A DNA stretch of 64,000 bases, from assembly GCA_031213475.1 (NCBI GenBank), contig JARUPZ010000005.1, positions 13,277,260 through 13,341,259 on the forward strand. The letters are read 5' to 3'. Numbering within the stretch: the stretch's first letter is position 1; each line of letters opens with the position of its first letter. This DNA is from Nereocystis luetkeana (Eukaryota > Sar > Phaeophyceae > Laminariales > Laminariaceae). Positions 12,001 through 23,091 of this stretch are shown in pieces. The notes beneath the pieces are model-generated. The model had not been told where the DNA came from and did no database searches. It saw only the letters and a list, made by a program, of their open reading frames with translations. A program made the translations under genes and the position numbers.

Positions 12001-15000
12001 ATGTATTTCATACTACAGTAGTACTACGGGGGACCATAGTTAATAGGACCTATGATATACATAAAAACCTACCAGGTATATATTTAACCATTTTTACTAA
12101 CAATATTTGGTCCTATTAACTATGGTCCCCCGCAATAGTAGTTGTATTAATAGTATCTCTGTTGTAGAGCTTGCATCTCTCTAGGATTGAGGAATTATTA
12201 ATAGCACGTATTATACACTGGCTGTGTTGGATGTCGACGGGTAGAAAGAGCGGTGTAATGTGACGAATGCACACGTCTAGTCATTCCAGTATCGACTATT
12301 AGTAGTGCAGCAGGTAGTAACAACAGGAGATGTATCGGTTTCGCCGTAACTGGCCAAGATAGACAGGAAAGGAAAGGACAACCTGGTAGGAGTATGCCGT
12401 CGAGCGAACTCTCACTACTACTCACTATATGAAGGGACGCGTTTTCTTTCGCTGTGTAGGTTTTGCACCACCTCGACACTACTACTATTGATCAACTACT
12501 ATAGTACCGGTATCAATAGTCGGCTGTTTACTGATGTACGCTGTACAGCAAAATACGTGCCGTACTACTCTTTGTGGTACAAGCGCTGCTGCTGCTGCTG
12601 CTCCTGCTGCTGCTGCTCCTGCTGCTGCTGCTGCCTGCTACGCCAGCGGGGCCGGTAGAGCCACGGCTCGCAAGTAACATACGCACCAACACCCACCAAC
12701 CTACCCCCACTCATCCACCCAACCCACCCTACCACCTACATCTTATATACTTACCTGGTATATATTATGTACGTAACAGCAGTATAATAGTTTTTTTTTT
12801 GTCTATCTGGAGTGACCCCAGATTATCCCTTGATGGACCGAGCGCGGACGAAGAGAAGCATATCCCCCTATAAAATAGCCCTGCTGTATCCTTCTCAAGT
12901 AGGTGCATACCTGGGGCATTGAAACTAATTGCAGCATGGTAGTGGGAGGGTGTAAAGTGCTGTCGCGGACTGCTGTACACGAACAAAACATACCCCAAGT
13001 CTTCGTGAGTCGTCAATCGACCCTAAACATTGTTGCAGCAGTAACTTACAATTTGTTGAGTGCTCTAAACTGCTGTCGCATGCTACATACAGTTGTCTGA
13101 ATATTAGTATAAGTCGTACACAAAAAACACAACGTAACCGAAATACCCCTCACGGATGACGCCTCAGGTGGCGGCGTTGAACGGTTTCACGACTATCGAC
13201 GCAGAGGTGGAGTTTTCCCAAGGGAACGCGTCCACCAGCAGCACCAGCCCCAGCCACCCCTCCCCCCACGGCAGCGCAGCACCGCACGCAGCGGGAGAGG
13301 CAGCAGGAGGAGGGTCAGGGCCACCCTTATCCCCGGAGAAGAAGCCGCCCGTGTACCTCTTTTTCCGTTTCCGAAGACAGCCCCTGCCGAAAAACACGGA
13401 TGCTTCAGCCTCAGGCAGCGACTCCTCCGATTCTGAGTCTGGCTCAGGGTCCGATGATGGCAACGACGTCTTCCTCACAAACGTCGTTGGAACGCGCACC
13501 AGCAGCGTGACGGTGGTGAACCTGTCCGACGAAGAAGAGGAGGCCGAGGGAGACAGTGCGAAGGCTGCCGCTGCCGTTGTTGCTCAAGCTAAGGGTCGTC
13601 GGAAGGGTGGGAATCATAGCACTCCCACACCGAAGAGTGGCCGCGATGGTGGTGGTGATGGTGGTAGGCAAGTCGGGGGAGGGGCGAAGGATGGGGGACT
13701 GCAACGGCGTAAGAGGGCCAGCAGTAGAGGGGGCGAGAGCGACACAGGGAACGATGGGGATAAGCGAAGGAAGAGACCGAAGGGCACGGAGGGGGGGGAA
13801 GAGGAAAAAGAGAAAGAGACACAAGAGGGGGAGGGGGGGGCGGGTTGCGCAGAGGAAGTGTGCCAGACTGGTTGCTGCCCCGACGAGGTGATGATGCGGT
13901 ATATCGTTCGTGGTAGTGTTATATGCCGGCCGATTTTGGCCAAGGATCTTTCTAAAATAATCGTCCCAAGACCCTGCTGTTCTCTATATGTGTATGATGA
14001 CGTGATTGCTCACTCGAAAAGTATTATTAATAGATGGCCGTTCTCCGTCACCAAACCGTAAAAAAAACTAAATCGTACTGGTACACTATTTTCTAGTGTT
14101 TTTTATCCACAACGGGATTGCAGTCCTTCAGACCTATCATAGAAGCGTTAAGCTTTGACTTTGCGATTGCTTCCTTGCCGTTCTGACGGATACCGCTGTA
14201 ATTCTGAGTGCTACGGTATTGAATAGGAGTCACGTCTTGGTCGCATCGGCCATCAAAAAGTCATACCAGGAACGCATACACTCTGTGCTCAAAACTTCAT
14301 GATTTCGCGGGCGATTCCGTTGCATCCTTCCTCCCCCCCCCCCGGTGAAGCAATTGCGCTTTGAGCCGAGGACACTTGTTTCCTACACGGTCAGCGGTGG
14401 GATGGGCTTCGAGAAGCCGAATGTTCTTCTGCAGGCTGTCGTTTACGCGAGAGGAGATGGGCCGGCGTGCGTGATGCCTCCTCCTACAGGTCTAGGCCCG
14501 CACGCGGGCGAGGAGGAAGGTATGTCGGGTCCCCGCACTGCTTGTTGCTCCATAGATGTGCCGTTTTTGGCCTCTTTTTTGGAGACGAACCGCTTGGAAT
14601 TTGAATGGGATACATAGACAGCAGTGAACGTTTTAAACATCTGTTAATAGTGAAGTTTACGTTGTTAGTATTAATAGTTACCTTAGGGATGTGGTGGCAG
14701 ATTCTGTTTTAAGGGACAGTCGCAGGCCGGGCGAGATTGCCTCTAATTTAGCGTTTGCGGGATGAAAAATGTAGATGAAGCCGAGTTAGCGATGATCCCC
14801 CTCTCCCTTTGTGTCCAGGTGGTGAAAGTAGCCGCACATCGCATCGACTCTCGCTTGAGAGGTTCGATTGTTACCATTCCTCGTCGTAAGTAATTTACGC
14901 GTTGACTTGCAGTTGATGTGATTCCTTCCAACCGCGAAGCCTATTAATTTATTAATACTATTACGGAGGACCATAGTTAACAGGACCGATGGTATACATA

Positions 15001-18000
15001 AAAAACTATATATTTAACCATTTTTACTAACAATATGTGGTCCTGTTCACTATGGTCCCCCGAAATAGCGTAGTTTCGAGGTGTGACTTGCTCAAGAGGG
15101 CCCTTCGGTCAAAACGAACAACATGTACTTGCGTCCTTGAAATGTAATATCCCTTTTTTTCACTGGAGCAATTATATTTCTGGTACGTTAACGACATATC
15201 ACGACTCCTTACAGAACACGGCATACCTCCATTACTATTAATATGCCTCAGACCATCTTCCGACCAACGTATAGCTTGTTTGTTATGGTCTCTATAATAG
15301 GTGTTGAGACCCTCGGATCTGCCGGGGAAGGCAGCCATTGCTGTGTTTGCATCACGTAACGAATTTGCTCAGCATGAAGAACTTCGGCCATTCCGGAGAT
15401 TCTAATTGGTTTTTAAACTCTGCTGTGACCTTGCAGGACGCTACGGGTGGTCGAAGTATTAATAGACGCTCAGATAGGTTCCCCAACTAGTATTCATAAT
15501 AGTGCTTGGCATTGTCAACGAGAATCGGAGGAAAGACAGTATCAGCAGCCTGAGAAACTTCATTTCTTCAATTTCGTGTATGCGTAAGACTGGTCCCTAT
15601 GCGGTTCGATTTCGAGCTTAAGATTTGCTATCTTATATCTCAAAAATGTATGCCCCTGCTTATGCTGTCCAAATATGCAAAGTCCGACCGGAGGACAATC
15701 GATTTGAGAATCCAATGACGTGATTTTGCGCAAAATCCCGTATGTTCTCTAAATTCAAGATGTTATCCACGACAGCAAACAGCAGCAGAACGGTCCATGA
15801 GTCGATGAAACAGACAAATCGGAAAAATGGGAACGAAGCCTAAAATGAGAACCAAGCCGTATCTCCAGAACCATGTGGTGTATCAGAGAACCAAAATGAT
15901 CCTGCGAAACCCCTTGGCCAGCCCTGTGAGAGGAGCTCGTCAGAACGGTCATGCTCCATCTCGTGCCTTCGGGTGGGCGCAAAAAGCGATATACGCTGGC
16001 TCTATTGTGATTTCTCTAGATGCTGGCTACGGCGGCGATGCCGAGGACTTCCAGCCTGAGCGACAGCTCATTCGAAGGCTGCTGTACAGCCCCACAGGAC
16101 TGTCAACTTTTTTTCTTGGAGTTGTACACAATTGGTTTGCTTTCTAAAAAAAACCGTCCGTTCCCATTTTTTGTTTCGTTCCCATTTTTCCGTTTTGTCT
16201 GTTATGAGTAGGATGGTGACACAGCTGTATAGCGACGTTGCTTCGCGCCCGACGCGCGGTCGCCGGGCGGCGCTCTCCACTGCAGTCGGCTGGCGCGGGC
16301 TCGGGCCTAGAGACGAAGAGAAGCGCACTCGGTGCGCACCTCTCAGAGGATACGCACTGGTACAAAACACTGCTGTACAGCAGCAGTAGCAGCAGCAGTA
16401 GCAGTAGCAGTCAGTCAGTCAGTCACACTGTGACACACAAAATACGAAGGCAGGTTGACTCTAGCGCACTCGCCACGTCTCTTCCTTCGCCACCAGACCA
16501 GAGGCAGTCAGCCTTGGCTCGGACGCTTGGGTCCTACGCGCAGTGCATCGCACCCAGCGCGTCTCTTCCGGAGCCAGATCACAACAACAGTCGTTGGTCT
16601 CGGCGTTTGCTCGAATTGCAGCACGCACAATATATCTGATTTTCCCGCATAGGAAGACTGTTTTAATTTACCGGGTTCACACCTGGAAAGGCGATCGGGT
16701 CAAAATCTTAAGCTCATAAATCAAACCCACAGGAAATAGCCTAAGAGGCACTTTTCGTGATCAAGAGATCGTCGGATCACTCCAGCGCCTGACACATGCC
16801 GATACGTATTATTTACGCTCTTTTAAACTGCCGTGAGGAATATAGTCTGAGCATTCGAACTCGAGGAAGCCGTGTTCGGTAGGCTGTCGTGAAAAGTCGC
16901 GATTTTACCAGAACTAGTGTTTCAACTGAAAATAACGGATTTTATTTTTCAAGAGACTGCAGTGCTCTTTTTTTTTTGCACGAAGGGCGCCCTTAGGGCC
17001 CATCTTGACGGGGACTTCTATTTTTTTTCATTTTTTTTTTTTTCTAATTTAACTTGCATCTGATGGGCCGAAGAGTGAACGACCAAGCCGGAAAATTAGA
17101 AAAATTCAATTTGAGTGAAAAGTATTTTGGGACTTTTTTCGTGTGATTTTTTTAACTTCAGTTTGGAATTTTGGAGTTCCTCGGCCTTGATGCAGCATGT
17201 TCATGGGGGGTCAACACCCTCGGTGGAGTCTGGGGCGATTCTTGGGCACTTCGGTGACCACGATCGAGGCGATAAAACTCGAACCTCAACGAGAGGGGAC
17301 CGGAGCAATAGCCACACCCACGCCCACAGACCAGAGAACATCGTACCCCGGCGGTGGCGCCTCAAAAAAAATCATGGCGGCCGCAAGCCCAATTGTTCGG
17401 CCTGCTCGATCGGCCATCAAACACGAAAACCTAGCGAACGAGCAAAAAAACGGAGGATACGCGCGAGACCTCGATAGCTGCATCACCGCTGCTGTTCCGC
17501 ACGTGGCGCTTGAGGGCTCCCTCCGCCCACCCAAGACACCCTGAGAGTGATAGCTTCCTATCCTGCTCGTCCAAAAAGAAAAAGAGGCTGGCGGTGGCGC
17601 GCACGCGACAACGCAAACCTTCGTTCTCGTCTACGCTCGTCGCTGTTTGTCGGCTGGGCGTTGTGTGACGCGGCGCGTTATTCCGAATTATGTTTTGATC
17701 GACAACTAGTACGCCGTCCCCCCATAGGACCCGAACACGTGTTTTTTCGAAATCAAATTAAAATTCGTTGCAGTTGAAATTTTATTTCCAAATAGCGTTC
17801 CCCGTTAAGATGGGCCCTTATAGCTTGTGGGGAAACAAGTTGGCATGGGCAAATGGTGGATTTCGGAACATCGTCTCCCGAAAGCTGGAGTTATTGTTTC
17901 AGGTGCGCGCGTCCTCTATGAATAGTAATTCTATTGATACTACACTACTGTACGTATGTTCCCGACACTGACGTTATCCGCTTTTTCTCTGTGCGCTCAC

Positions 18001-18435
18001 CAATAACGCTCATCAATAAATCAACCCACTCACGCAGTGATGTTAGCGAGCGATACCAGCGACCAGGAGGACGTGTTCGACTGCAACGTGGATGGACCGG
18101 CCTTAGCAGCCGTCGGTCGAGCTCTAGGCCTCCACACCGACCCCGTCGCCCCAGACTCAGACTCAGACTCAGACGAGCAAGAGAAAGAGCAACAAGATGG
18201 CAGGAGTTCCCAGCAGTTGGAAGGCCATGGCGAGGGGGGCGCGAAGAACGGGGGCATGACCTTGTCAGACCTGGTGTGGTGGGTAATGTTGTTCCCTTTC
18301 TTCGAGAAGGAGTTCGATATGGTGGAGGTTGTTGCCTCGAGCGTGTTTGGTGATGACGCCTCTGATTCGGACGATGGGGAGGGTCAGGATGATGGTGACA
18401 GCGGCGACAGCGACGATGGCGAGCCTGGGAACTGA
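9095..18435 (+). CDS. Uncharacterised acidic low-complexity protein, 5 exons, 547 residues
   Basis: Exons 9095-9228, 10445-10667, 13168-13887, 14351-14519 and 18038-18435 join in phase with GT-AG introns. I do not recognise the family. The N-terminus is compact and probably helical (EDILALVKKHGDTC; LLARLAEEARLLAVREQIR), followed by HEADRFGLFSEPSG. A second conserved-looking block (LPDNVQHMLSNMKITRLDK, then VAALNGFTTIDAEVEF) crosses the exon 2/3 join. The middle is disordered: Ser/Asp-rich acidic stretches, basic KRRKRPK, Gly runs and a small cysteine cluster (CAEEVCQTGCC). Exon 4 looks globular (RFEPRTLVSYTVSGG). The C-terminus has a hydrophobic island (LSDLVWWVMLFPFF) and then an Asp/Ser tail. 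Basic plus acidic low-complexity sequence suggests a nuclear or nucleolar protein, but that is inference. Exon 4 was included because its phases fit both neighbours exactly. Confidence is highest for exons 1-3. Confidence 0.68.
10063..10406 (+). mobile_element. tRNA-derived SINE, copy 1
   Basis: The 5' end is tRNA-like: an A-box-like TGGTTCAAGTGGT, then a B box GGTTCGAGCCC set in a perfect T-arm (CTGGG TTCGAGC CCCAG). A tRNA-unrelated body of about 250 bp follows and ends in an A-rich AAATAAATGAATAAATAAATA tail. It sits in intron 1 of the acidic-protein gene, 38 bp before the exon 2 acceptor. ACTC occurs on both sides, a possible but very short target duplication. Confidence 0.88.
11494..11800 (+). 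repeat. Dispersed repeat (family E), copy 1, carrying a MITE insertion
   Basis: Shares with 54905-55120 the blocks CTGTCATCCAT(A/G)TGCAAG, GCCTCACAAG(C/G)GGTTCTTA, AGTAGGATGCAGCTC, GACTCGCC and GGTGCGAGGGT, in the same order. This copy is interrupted by a TTAA-type MITE at 11565-11653. Confidence 0.65.
11565..11653. mobile_element. TTAA-type hairpin MITE (family A), intact copy inside another repeat
   Basis: An 89 bp near-perfect hairpin with TTAA on both sides (11561-11564 and 11654-11657). The host repeat also occurs without this insert at about 54955-54990, which marks the insertion boundaries independently. Confidence 0.9.
12028..12131. mobile_element. TA-flanked MITE (family B), copy 1
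   Basis: Ends GGGGGACCATAGTTAATAGG and its complement, with an interior block AACCATTTTTACTAACAATA shared by other copies. It is in intron 2 of the acidic-protein gene. A TA lies just outside each arm, as in Tc1/mariner-type insertion. Confidence 0.85.
12580..12636. repeat. CTG trinucleotide microsatellite
   Basis: An imperfect run of CTG units broken by CTC, in intron 2 of the acidic-protein gene. Similar CAG/CTG-rich tracts occur at 2785-3010, 16378-16412 and 52998-53130. Confidence 0.8.
14961..15065. mobile_element. TA-flanked MITE (family B), copy 2
   Basis: TTACGGAGGACCATAGTTAA at the left and its complement at the right, with TA flanks (ACTA before, ATAG after) and the same AACCATTTTTACTAACAATA core. 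It lies in intron 4 of the acidic-protein gene, next to a cluster of ATTAAT words. Confidence 0.85.
15805..16208. mobile_element. Element bounded by about 55 bp inverted repeats (single copy here)
   Basis: Arms at 15805-15859 and 16149-16208 are inverted copies (block ACAGACAAA(T/A)CGGAAAAATGG followed by GAACGAA). The 290 bp interior has no recognisable protein. It behaves like a MITE or a deleted DNA transposon, but only one copy is visible, so this rests on the arms alone. Confidence 0.55.
16990..17822. mobile_element. Possible DNA-transposon remnant with short inverted ends
   Basis: AGGGCCCATCTTGACGGGGA near the left end is matched in inverted orientation by TCCCCGTTAAGATGGGCCCT near the right end, about 800 bp apart. 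The interior has a weak 115-codon frame at 17197-17544 with no motif I recognise. It lies in intron 4 of the acidic-protein gene. Confidence 0.4.
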
Positions 18436-18947
18436 GAACTGGGTACTGGCGGGTAGCGATGGCTGGGGGGACGAAAGCGACAAGGCCCAGTAGTAACACA
18501 ACGGGGGGTGGCACCGAACCAGCACCGACCGCATGGTTATTGTATTGTATACCGCTCTGTCCCGAAATATCAGGACATCTTGGGTTAGATATTGATACGC
18601 AGACGGCCCTTTTAGTTGGGGACAGAGTGGTATTCGTACGCGAAATTCAATTCAAAGTATCTATTTTCGCAGATGTATTTTTTCATGGATTTTGGATTTT
18701 TGCTTGATTTTGGCGACAGCGAGGGGGGGCGACTAGGGTTTCAAGGAAGCGGGGCTGTGATTTTTTACGGTTTTTATCTGGTCATCAATCGTGTTTCGGT
18801 GGGTAAAGCGCCTCGCGATTCGCGATACAACGCCGGGGATGTGCAAGGTTATCTTGTAGTAGAAGCCCGAGTGCCAAGCGCAGTGCTCAGCAAAGTTTAT
18901 TTCGTTTTTGACGATCGTGCCGGCTCGATATCGTCCTGCACGTGTAA

Positions 18948-19037
18948 CCCTTTTAGGACTGGAGTCCCCATTTTGGGGACAATTCACTGAAATTTCAAGT
19001 AGTTTGTCCCCTAAACGGGACTGCGGTTCTAAAGTGG
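18948..19037. mobile_element. TTAA-type hairpin MITE (family A), copy
   Basis: CCCTTTTAGGACTGGAGTCC at the left, GGACTGCGGTTCTAAAGTGG at the right, TTAA at 19038-19041 and a decayed GTAA at the left. Confidence 0.82.
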
Positions 19038-19785
19038 TTAACTAAGCTTGTGCCTCGCGGCGTTTTTCCAGCTGAGAGGAGTATATATGGGATTGCTGGA
19101 TCATGTTTGGTTGATGAAAGTAGCTGTGTGTTCGGGGGGCCAAGGCGAAGCGGGATCTTTTCAGACTCTGAAAAGAACAAGCCGATTGCTTCTTAAGCCG
19201 ATTGCTTGTGCATGTAAAGATGAACGTTTCGTGGCTTCGACAATAATTGTAGAGATATTATTCCACAAGTGGGTCTCTGGGACGGATTCAGAAAATGGGT
19301 CTGTCAACCCAAAACATGTCTGTCTGTCGGATGAGGGTCACTCAATGGTCACCCACGGACAAATTTATTTCGAAACGGCGACGCCCATGCCACACGCATC
19401 AGGTCGAAGCCCTCGCGGAGGCGATCGCCATGGTACAACCCACGCCTCTTCGGGTACCCTGTGTGTGGAGTTATCAGAGTCGACGTCCAGCGTTCCCTGT
19501 GCATCCCAAGCTGGGTGGCTTGTCGAGCAACAACAATCACCCCCCCTACTAGGACAGCGGAAAAAGTCTTCGCCAAGTCTATTTTCAAGTGGAAAAAAAC
19601 GTTTTCTTACTATCTATGCTGCAAGCGATCCCGACGTCCAAAAATCGAAATCAAAATCGAAAAACTCACAAATCCGAAAGGGAGGGGTTAATGAAAATTC
19701 GATTCAGGCAAGGAAGCGATAGAAACCAAGAAATGAAAGAGAATGCGCATATTTCGCAGGTTGTAGGCTCGCACGCTACGCGAGG

Positions 19786-20078
19786 GGTGTAGGACAGAGA
19801 TAATAACAAAAAGGCGAACATACGTACTCCGCCACTACACACCAGGGAAGCAAAAAAGAGATTAAACAGACACAAAAACTAAAAAGAAGACGAAGCAAAT
19901 AGCAAAAAAGCAGAACGGAAAGTACAGAGACGAAAAAAAAGGACAAACGGGAAAGATGTACAGGGACAAAAACGGGCGAGGGGGGAAGAAAATATGAAAG
20001 GCAGGAACTGGTGCCTGCAGACACGCAAAGTTGCCGGGGTGGCACCATGCTAGTTGCTACTTGGGTCCCAAACACACA
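19786..20078. repeat. A-rich dispersed repeat (family D), diverged copy
   Basis: Shares ACCAGGGAAGCAAAAA, GACAAACGGGAA, GGGACAAAAA, GAAAGGCAGG, ACACGCAAAGTTGCC and GGTGGCACCATG in order with 37828-38262. A GAAAGAGAATGCGCA block occurs on each side (about 19736 and 20116) as an imperfect direct repeat. Confidence 0.65.
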
Positions 20079-21036
20079 CATTCTATGAGATAGGAGAAAA
20101 AGCAAGAATCAGGAAAGAGAATGCGCAGATTTTCGCAGATTTCCGTTCGAGGGTCTTGATCAGAGACCAACAGATAGATATGCGATGTGCCAACTCATCA
20201 TACAACAAACCCGACCAACTACAACACATGTTTACGAGTACACACTTGTGGAATAACCACGCCAGCCCCATGTCTTGGCCGCGCAATAACAATTCTAAAA
20301 ACACTGTGGCCAAACACAATCATGTACTATTAGATGTACCAGGTACCAGATCCGCTTCAACAGCCCGCGACGATATCATGAATCGGGAATGTTGGCAATG
20401 GCTCATCAGTAGGGCTGTCCACGGGCTGACTCAGTCAGTAGTGAATACAGAATACACTGTCGTCAAAATCAACCATTCCACTGGATTGCAGCAGTATGCT
20501 GGCAGAGCGAATCGAGTAGCGATAAAATAAACGTGACGGCCGTGCGTAGCTCGGCCAATTGCCCCTCCCTGGCTGGCTAGAGGGCCCCGCCGGAGGCGCT
20601 GCCGGAGGGGAAAATACACCATTTTTTCTCGTATTTCCCCATCACAATCGACTCTCAGCACTGCATTGGCCGGGAATGATTGCGGTCGTCGACACAGAAA
20701 AAAAACAAGAAAACTACCACGAACAAATGCATGCAACGCGTGACGGTGATGACATTGACGATCTTTATGTTCTTGTTTTCGCATAGATAGGTCATTAGAC
20801 ATCGCGCTCATGTATACCCGGTACTATTTGGTGTTACCCCATCGCTCCTACCTGTACCCTAGGGGCACACGGTATAATATTAACATTAATAGTAGGCTCT
20901 CACTACGCTCTCACCGGCACCAAACGCAAGAAAACACGAACAAAAAAAAAAACGACACGAAAAGTACCAAAAAAACACAACGCTATACGTACGTAAATGT
21001 AATCGGTATCGGATATCAGGTGCTCAACGCAGAGAG

Positions 21037-21339
21037 GAATAGGTTTGGCAATCTGGGAGAAGGGATCTTTAGGGATGTTTTAACTTGGAAAATGGGTCGC
21101 GTGGTCTGCGCTTCGGAATCGTCGTCCGCAACTGAGAAATTTCCTGGTTCGATGCAAACGCGGCGCAGCCGCGTTTGTGGCGATTTTTGGCCCGTTTTGG
21201 CTGCGGTTTGGGGTCAGGGTTAGGGTTAGAGTCAGGGGTTGGGTTGGGTCTTCGCCCGTACCTTGATCCCAGCAGGAACCAAAACACCTGAACAGCCTAC
21301 CAACCTAAAGATCCCTTCTCCCAGATTGTTAAAGGTCCT
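21037..21339. mobile_element. TIR element with a 9 bp direct repeat (possibly Mutator-like)
   Basis: CAATCTGGGAGAAGGGATCT with TTAGG at the left (21049-21074) is inverted at the right (21303-21330). The copy of CGCAGAGAG at 21028-21036 recurs at 21340-21348, placed as a target duplication would be. A 9 bp duplication with inverted ends is typical of Mutator-like elements. The GA-rich flank makes chance possible, and the outer arm bases match poorly. Confidence 0.5.
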
Positions 21340-21415
21340 CGCAGAGAGAGTGACCAAACAAGAAAGAACGTGCCAAACGGGCCCACAAGAGCCGGAGGGT
21401 TCCGCTCTCGTCCCT

Positions 21416-21528
21416 AAACGCATTTGATGGGTTTCCGTACTACAGTATAATATGGCGTGTTTCATCTCTCGGCCCGAAACGCATTTGGTGGGTGTCCGTA
21501 CTAAAGTAAAATATGGCGTGTTTCTTGG
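21416..21528. repeat. Two-unit tandem repeat, about 61 bp unit
   Basis: AAACGCATTTG(A/G)TGGGT, then TCCGTACTA(C/A)AGTA and AATATGGCGTGTTTC, occurs twice head to tail. There is no coding signal. Confidence 0.75.
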
Positions 21529-23091
21529 ACGTACGTACGTAATATAAAAATTACTGGCGAACATACTGGTAGGCTCAATCAGTACAATATCACTGCCAGC
21601 ACATCGTGTCCCAGTGCCCAACCCTACCGAACAGGGATTCACTGAAATTTGCACCATGAAGGCTGCGAGACGCATGAAACTGTACAGCGCTAACCATATA
21701 CGTTGCCGTGCTGTTCCGCAGTGCACTGCGTAAATACTTAGGATAGACGGTCGTATCAGGTACGAGGTTACCGATTTCAGTAACAAGAGTTATCAACGAT
21801 GTGTGTCGCAAGTTATACTGGTGACGGCGAAATGACAGTACGCATTGCTCTGGCAATGTTGCGAAGCTAGTGAAGGAGCGCGAAGCGCATGATGTGCAGT
21901 ATTACAGTGTGTTCCTCGAACCAAATTAAACTCTGCTGGTCGCGTTGGAGGCCCGTGAACGGCCAAACAAAGCGTGCCTGTCACAACGATTGAACCCACG
22001 CCACTGCCACGCCGGAGCACTTTTACCCTCGTCTGCATTAGTGTACGACCTACCCCCCCCCCTAAATCTGCGGTAGATAGACAATGCACAGTCAGTCACG
22101 AAAAAGGTAGAAAAAACGAAACCCGAGGAACCAGAAAATAGGCCTGAAAACTGTGTACAACATCGAAGGCCGAGAGGCACCGCCGCATACTCTAGCTCTG
22201 CTCATGTCATGCAGACACTCTTGTGCTGCCCTGCCGTCCAAGGCTCCACAGAAAGTGACACGAGTGTGAGCGTGCCATATCTAAAAAAAAAAAGTGTCGA
22301 TGAAAGTGCGGGGTCTTCCCTAGTTGAGTACTGATATCAAGGTAACTTCCGTTCGCTGATTATTTTCATTCTGACACAAAAGGCACTTTTTTGTCTCGCT
22401 CAAAAGCATGCAACGTGAGTACAACACCTTGCGGTTGACAGAGCCCTCCTCGTCATGCAGAAACGCATTGTACAAATGTAAACCTTACGCAATATAAACC
22501 TTGCGATGAATTCGCATCCGCAGTTTGAACAGATTTCACGGTTGTGGCCAACTATGCGGCAAAAAATGTCGCCCCGTCAAAATCCGTAGACGCATAACTC
22601 GGCGTTTACGTTGATCGTCCCAGAGAGTGCGATACCGTACAGGCTTCTCTTTACCACCGTAGTTGGTTGCTTTATATACATCTCTTATTTAATAAACCAA
22701 ACATGAAAACCAACGCAGGTGCATGCTATGTACTCCTCCTGTAGGCCACGTATAGACCACGTGCGACTTCCAAAACTTTGCCCAACCGTTTATAGTTCTA
22801 TGGGACAGAGGAGAATCTCCGTGCCGTCCACCGAATGAATAATGTATTTGCCCCCGACGAGGGCCCTGGGCGTGAAGGACAAAATAGCGCGGCATACCTG
22901 GTACGTCGGAAAAAAGCAAATCGCCCAGTACGTACAATCTATGAAGAAAGAAAATGCCTCAGGCATATTACAAAATAATGATAACAAATCGACGCTACTG
23001 CTGTGCCGAACCCTGGATGGTAATTTGTTTCCCTCGATGGCAAGACCCCACCGGGATAAGTAATTTACAAAAAAAAATGCTGCAAAATTCG

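Larger units (their letters stand above)
18436..23091. other. Convergent intergenic spacer, repeat-rich
   Basis: Lies between the 3' ends of the acidic-protein gene (+) and the histidine phosphatase gene (-). It contains a TTAA-type MITE (18948-19037), an A-rich repeat (19786-20078), a TIR element (21037-21339), a two-unit tandem repeat (21416-21528) and a short TTAGGG-like patch (about 21215-21245). The 675 bp open frame at 19048-19722 has no family motif and starts inside a repeat-dense stretch; I do not call it a gene. Confidence 0.55.

Noticed and set aside
14100-14132. Further TTAA-type MITE copy
   Set aside because: Only a short ACGGGATTGCAGTCCTT-like stretch is visible and no opposite arm.
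19048-19722. 225-codon plus-strand open frame as a gene
   Set aside because: No recognisable motif, no exon partner, composition like the surrounding non-coding DNA, and it begins next to a MITE and ends close to an A-rich repeat.
21210-21250. Interstitial telomere
   Set aside because: Only two TTAGGG-like units in a G/T-rich patch inside a TIR element; too short.
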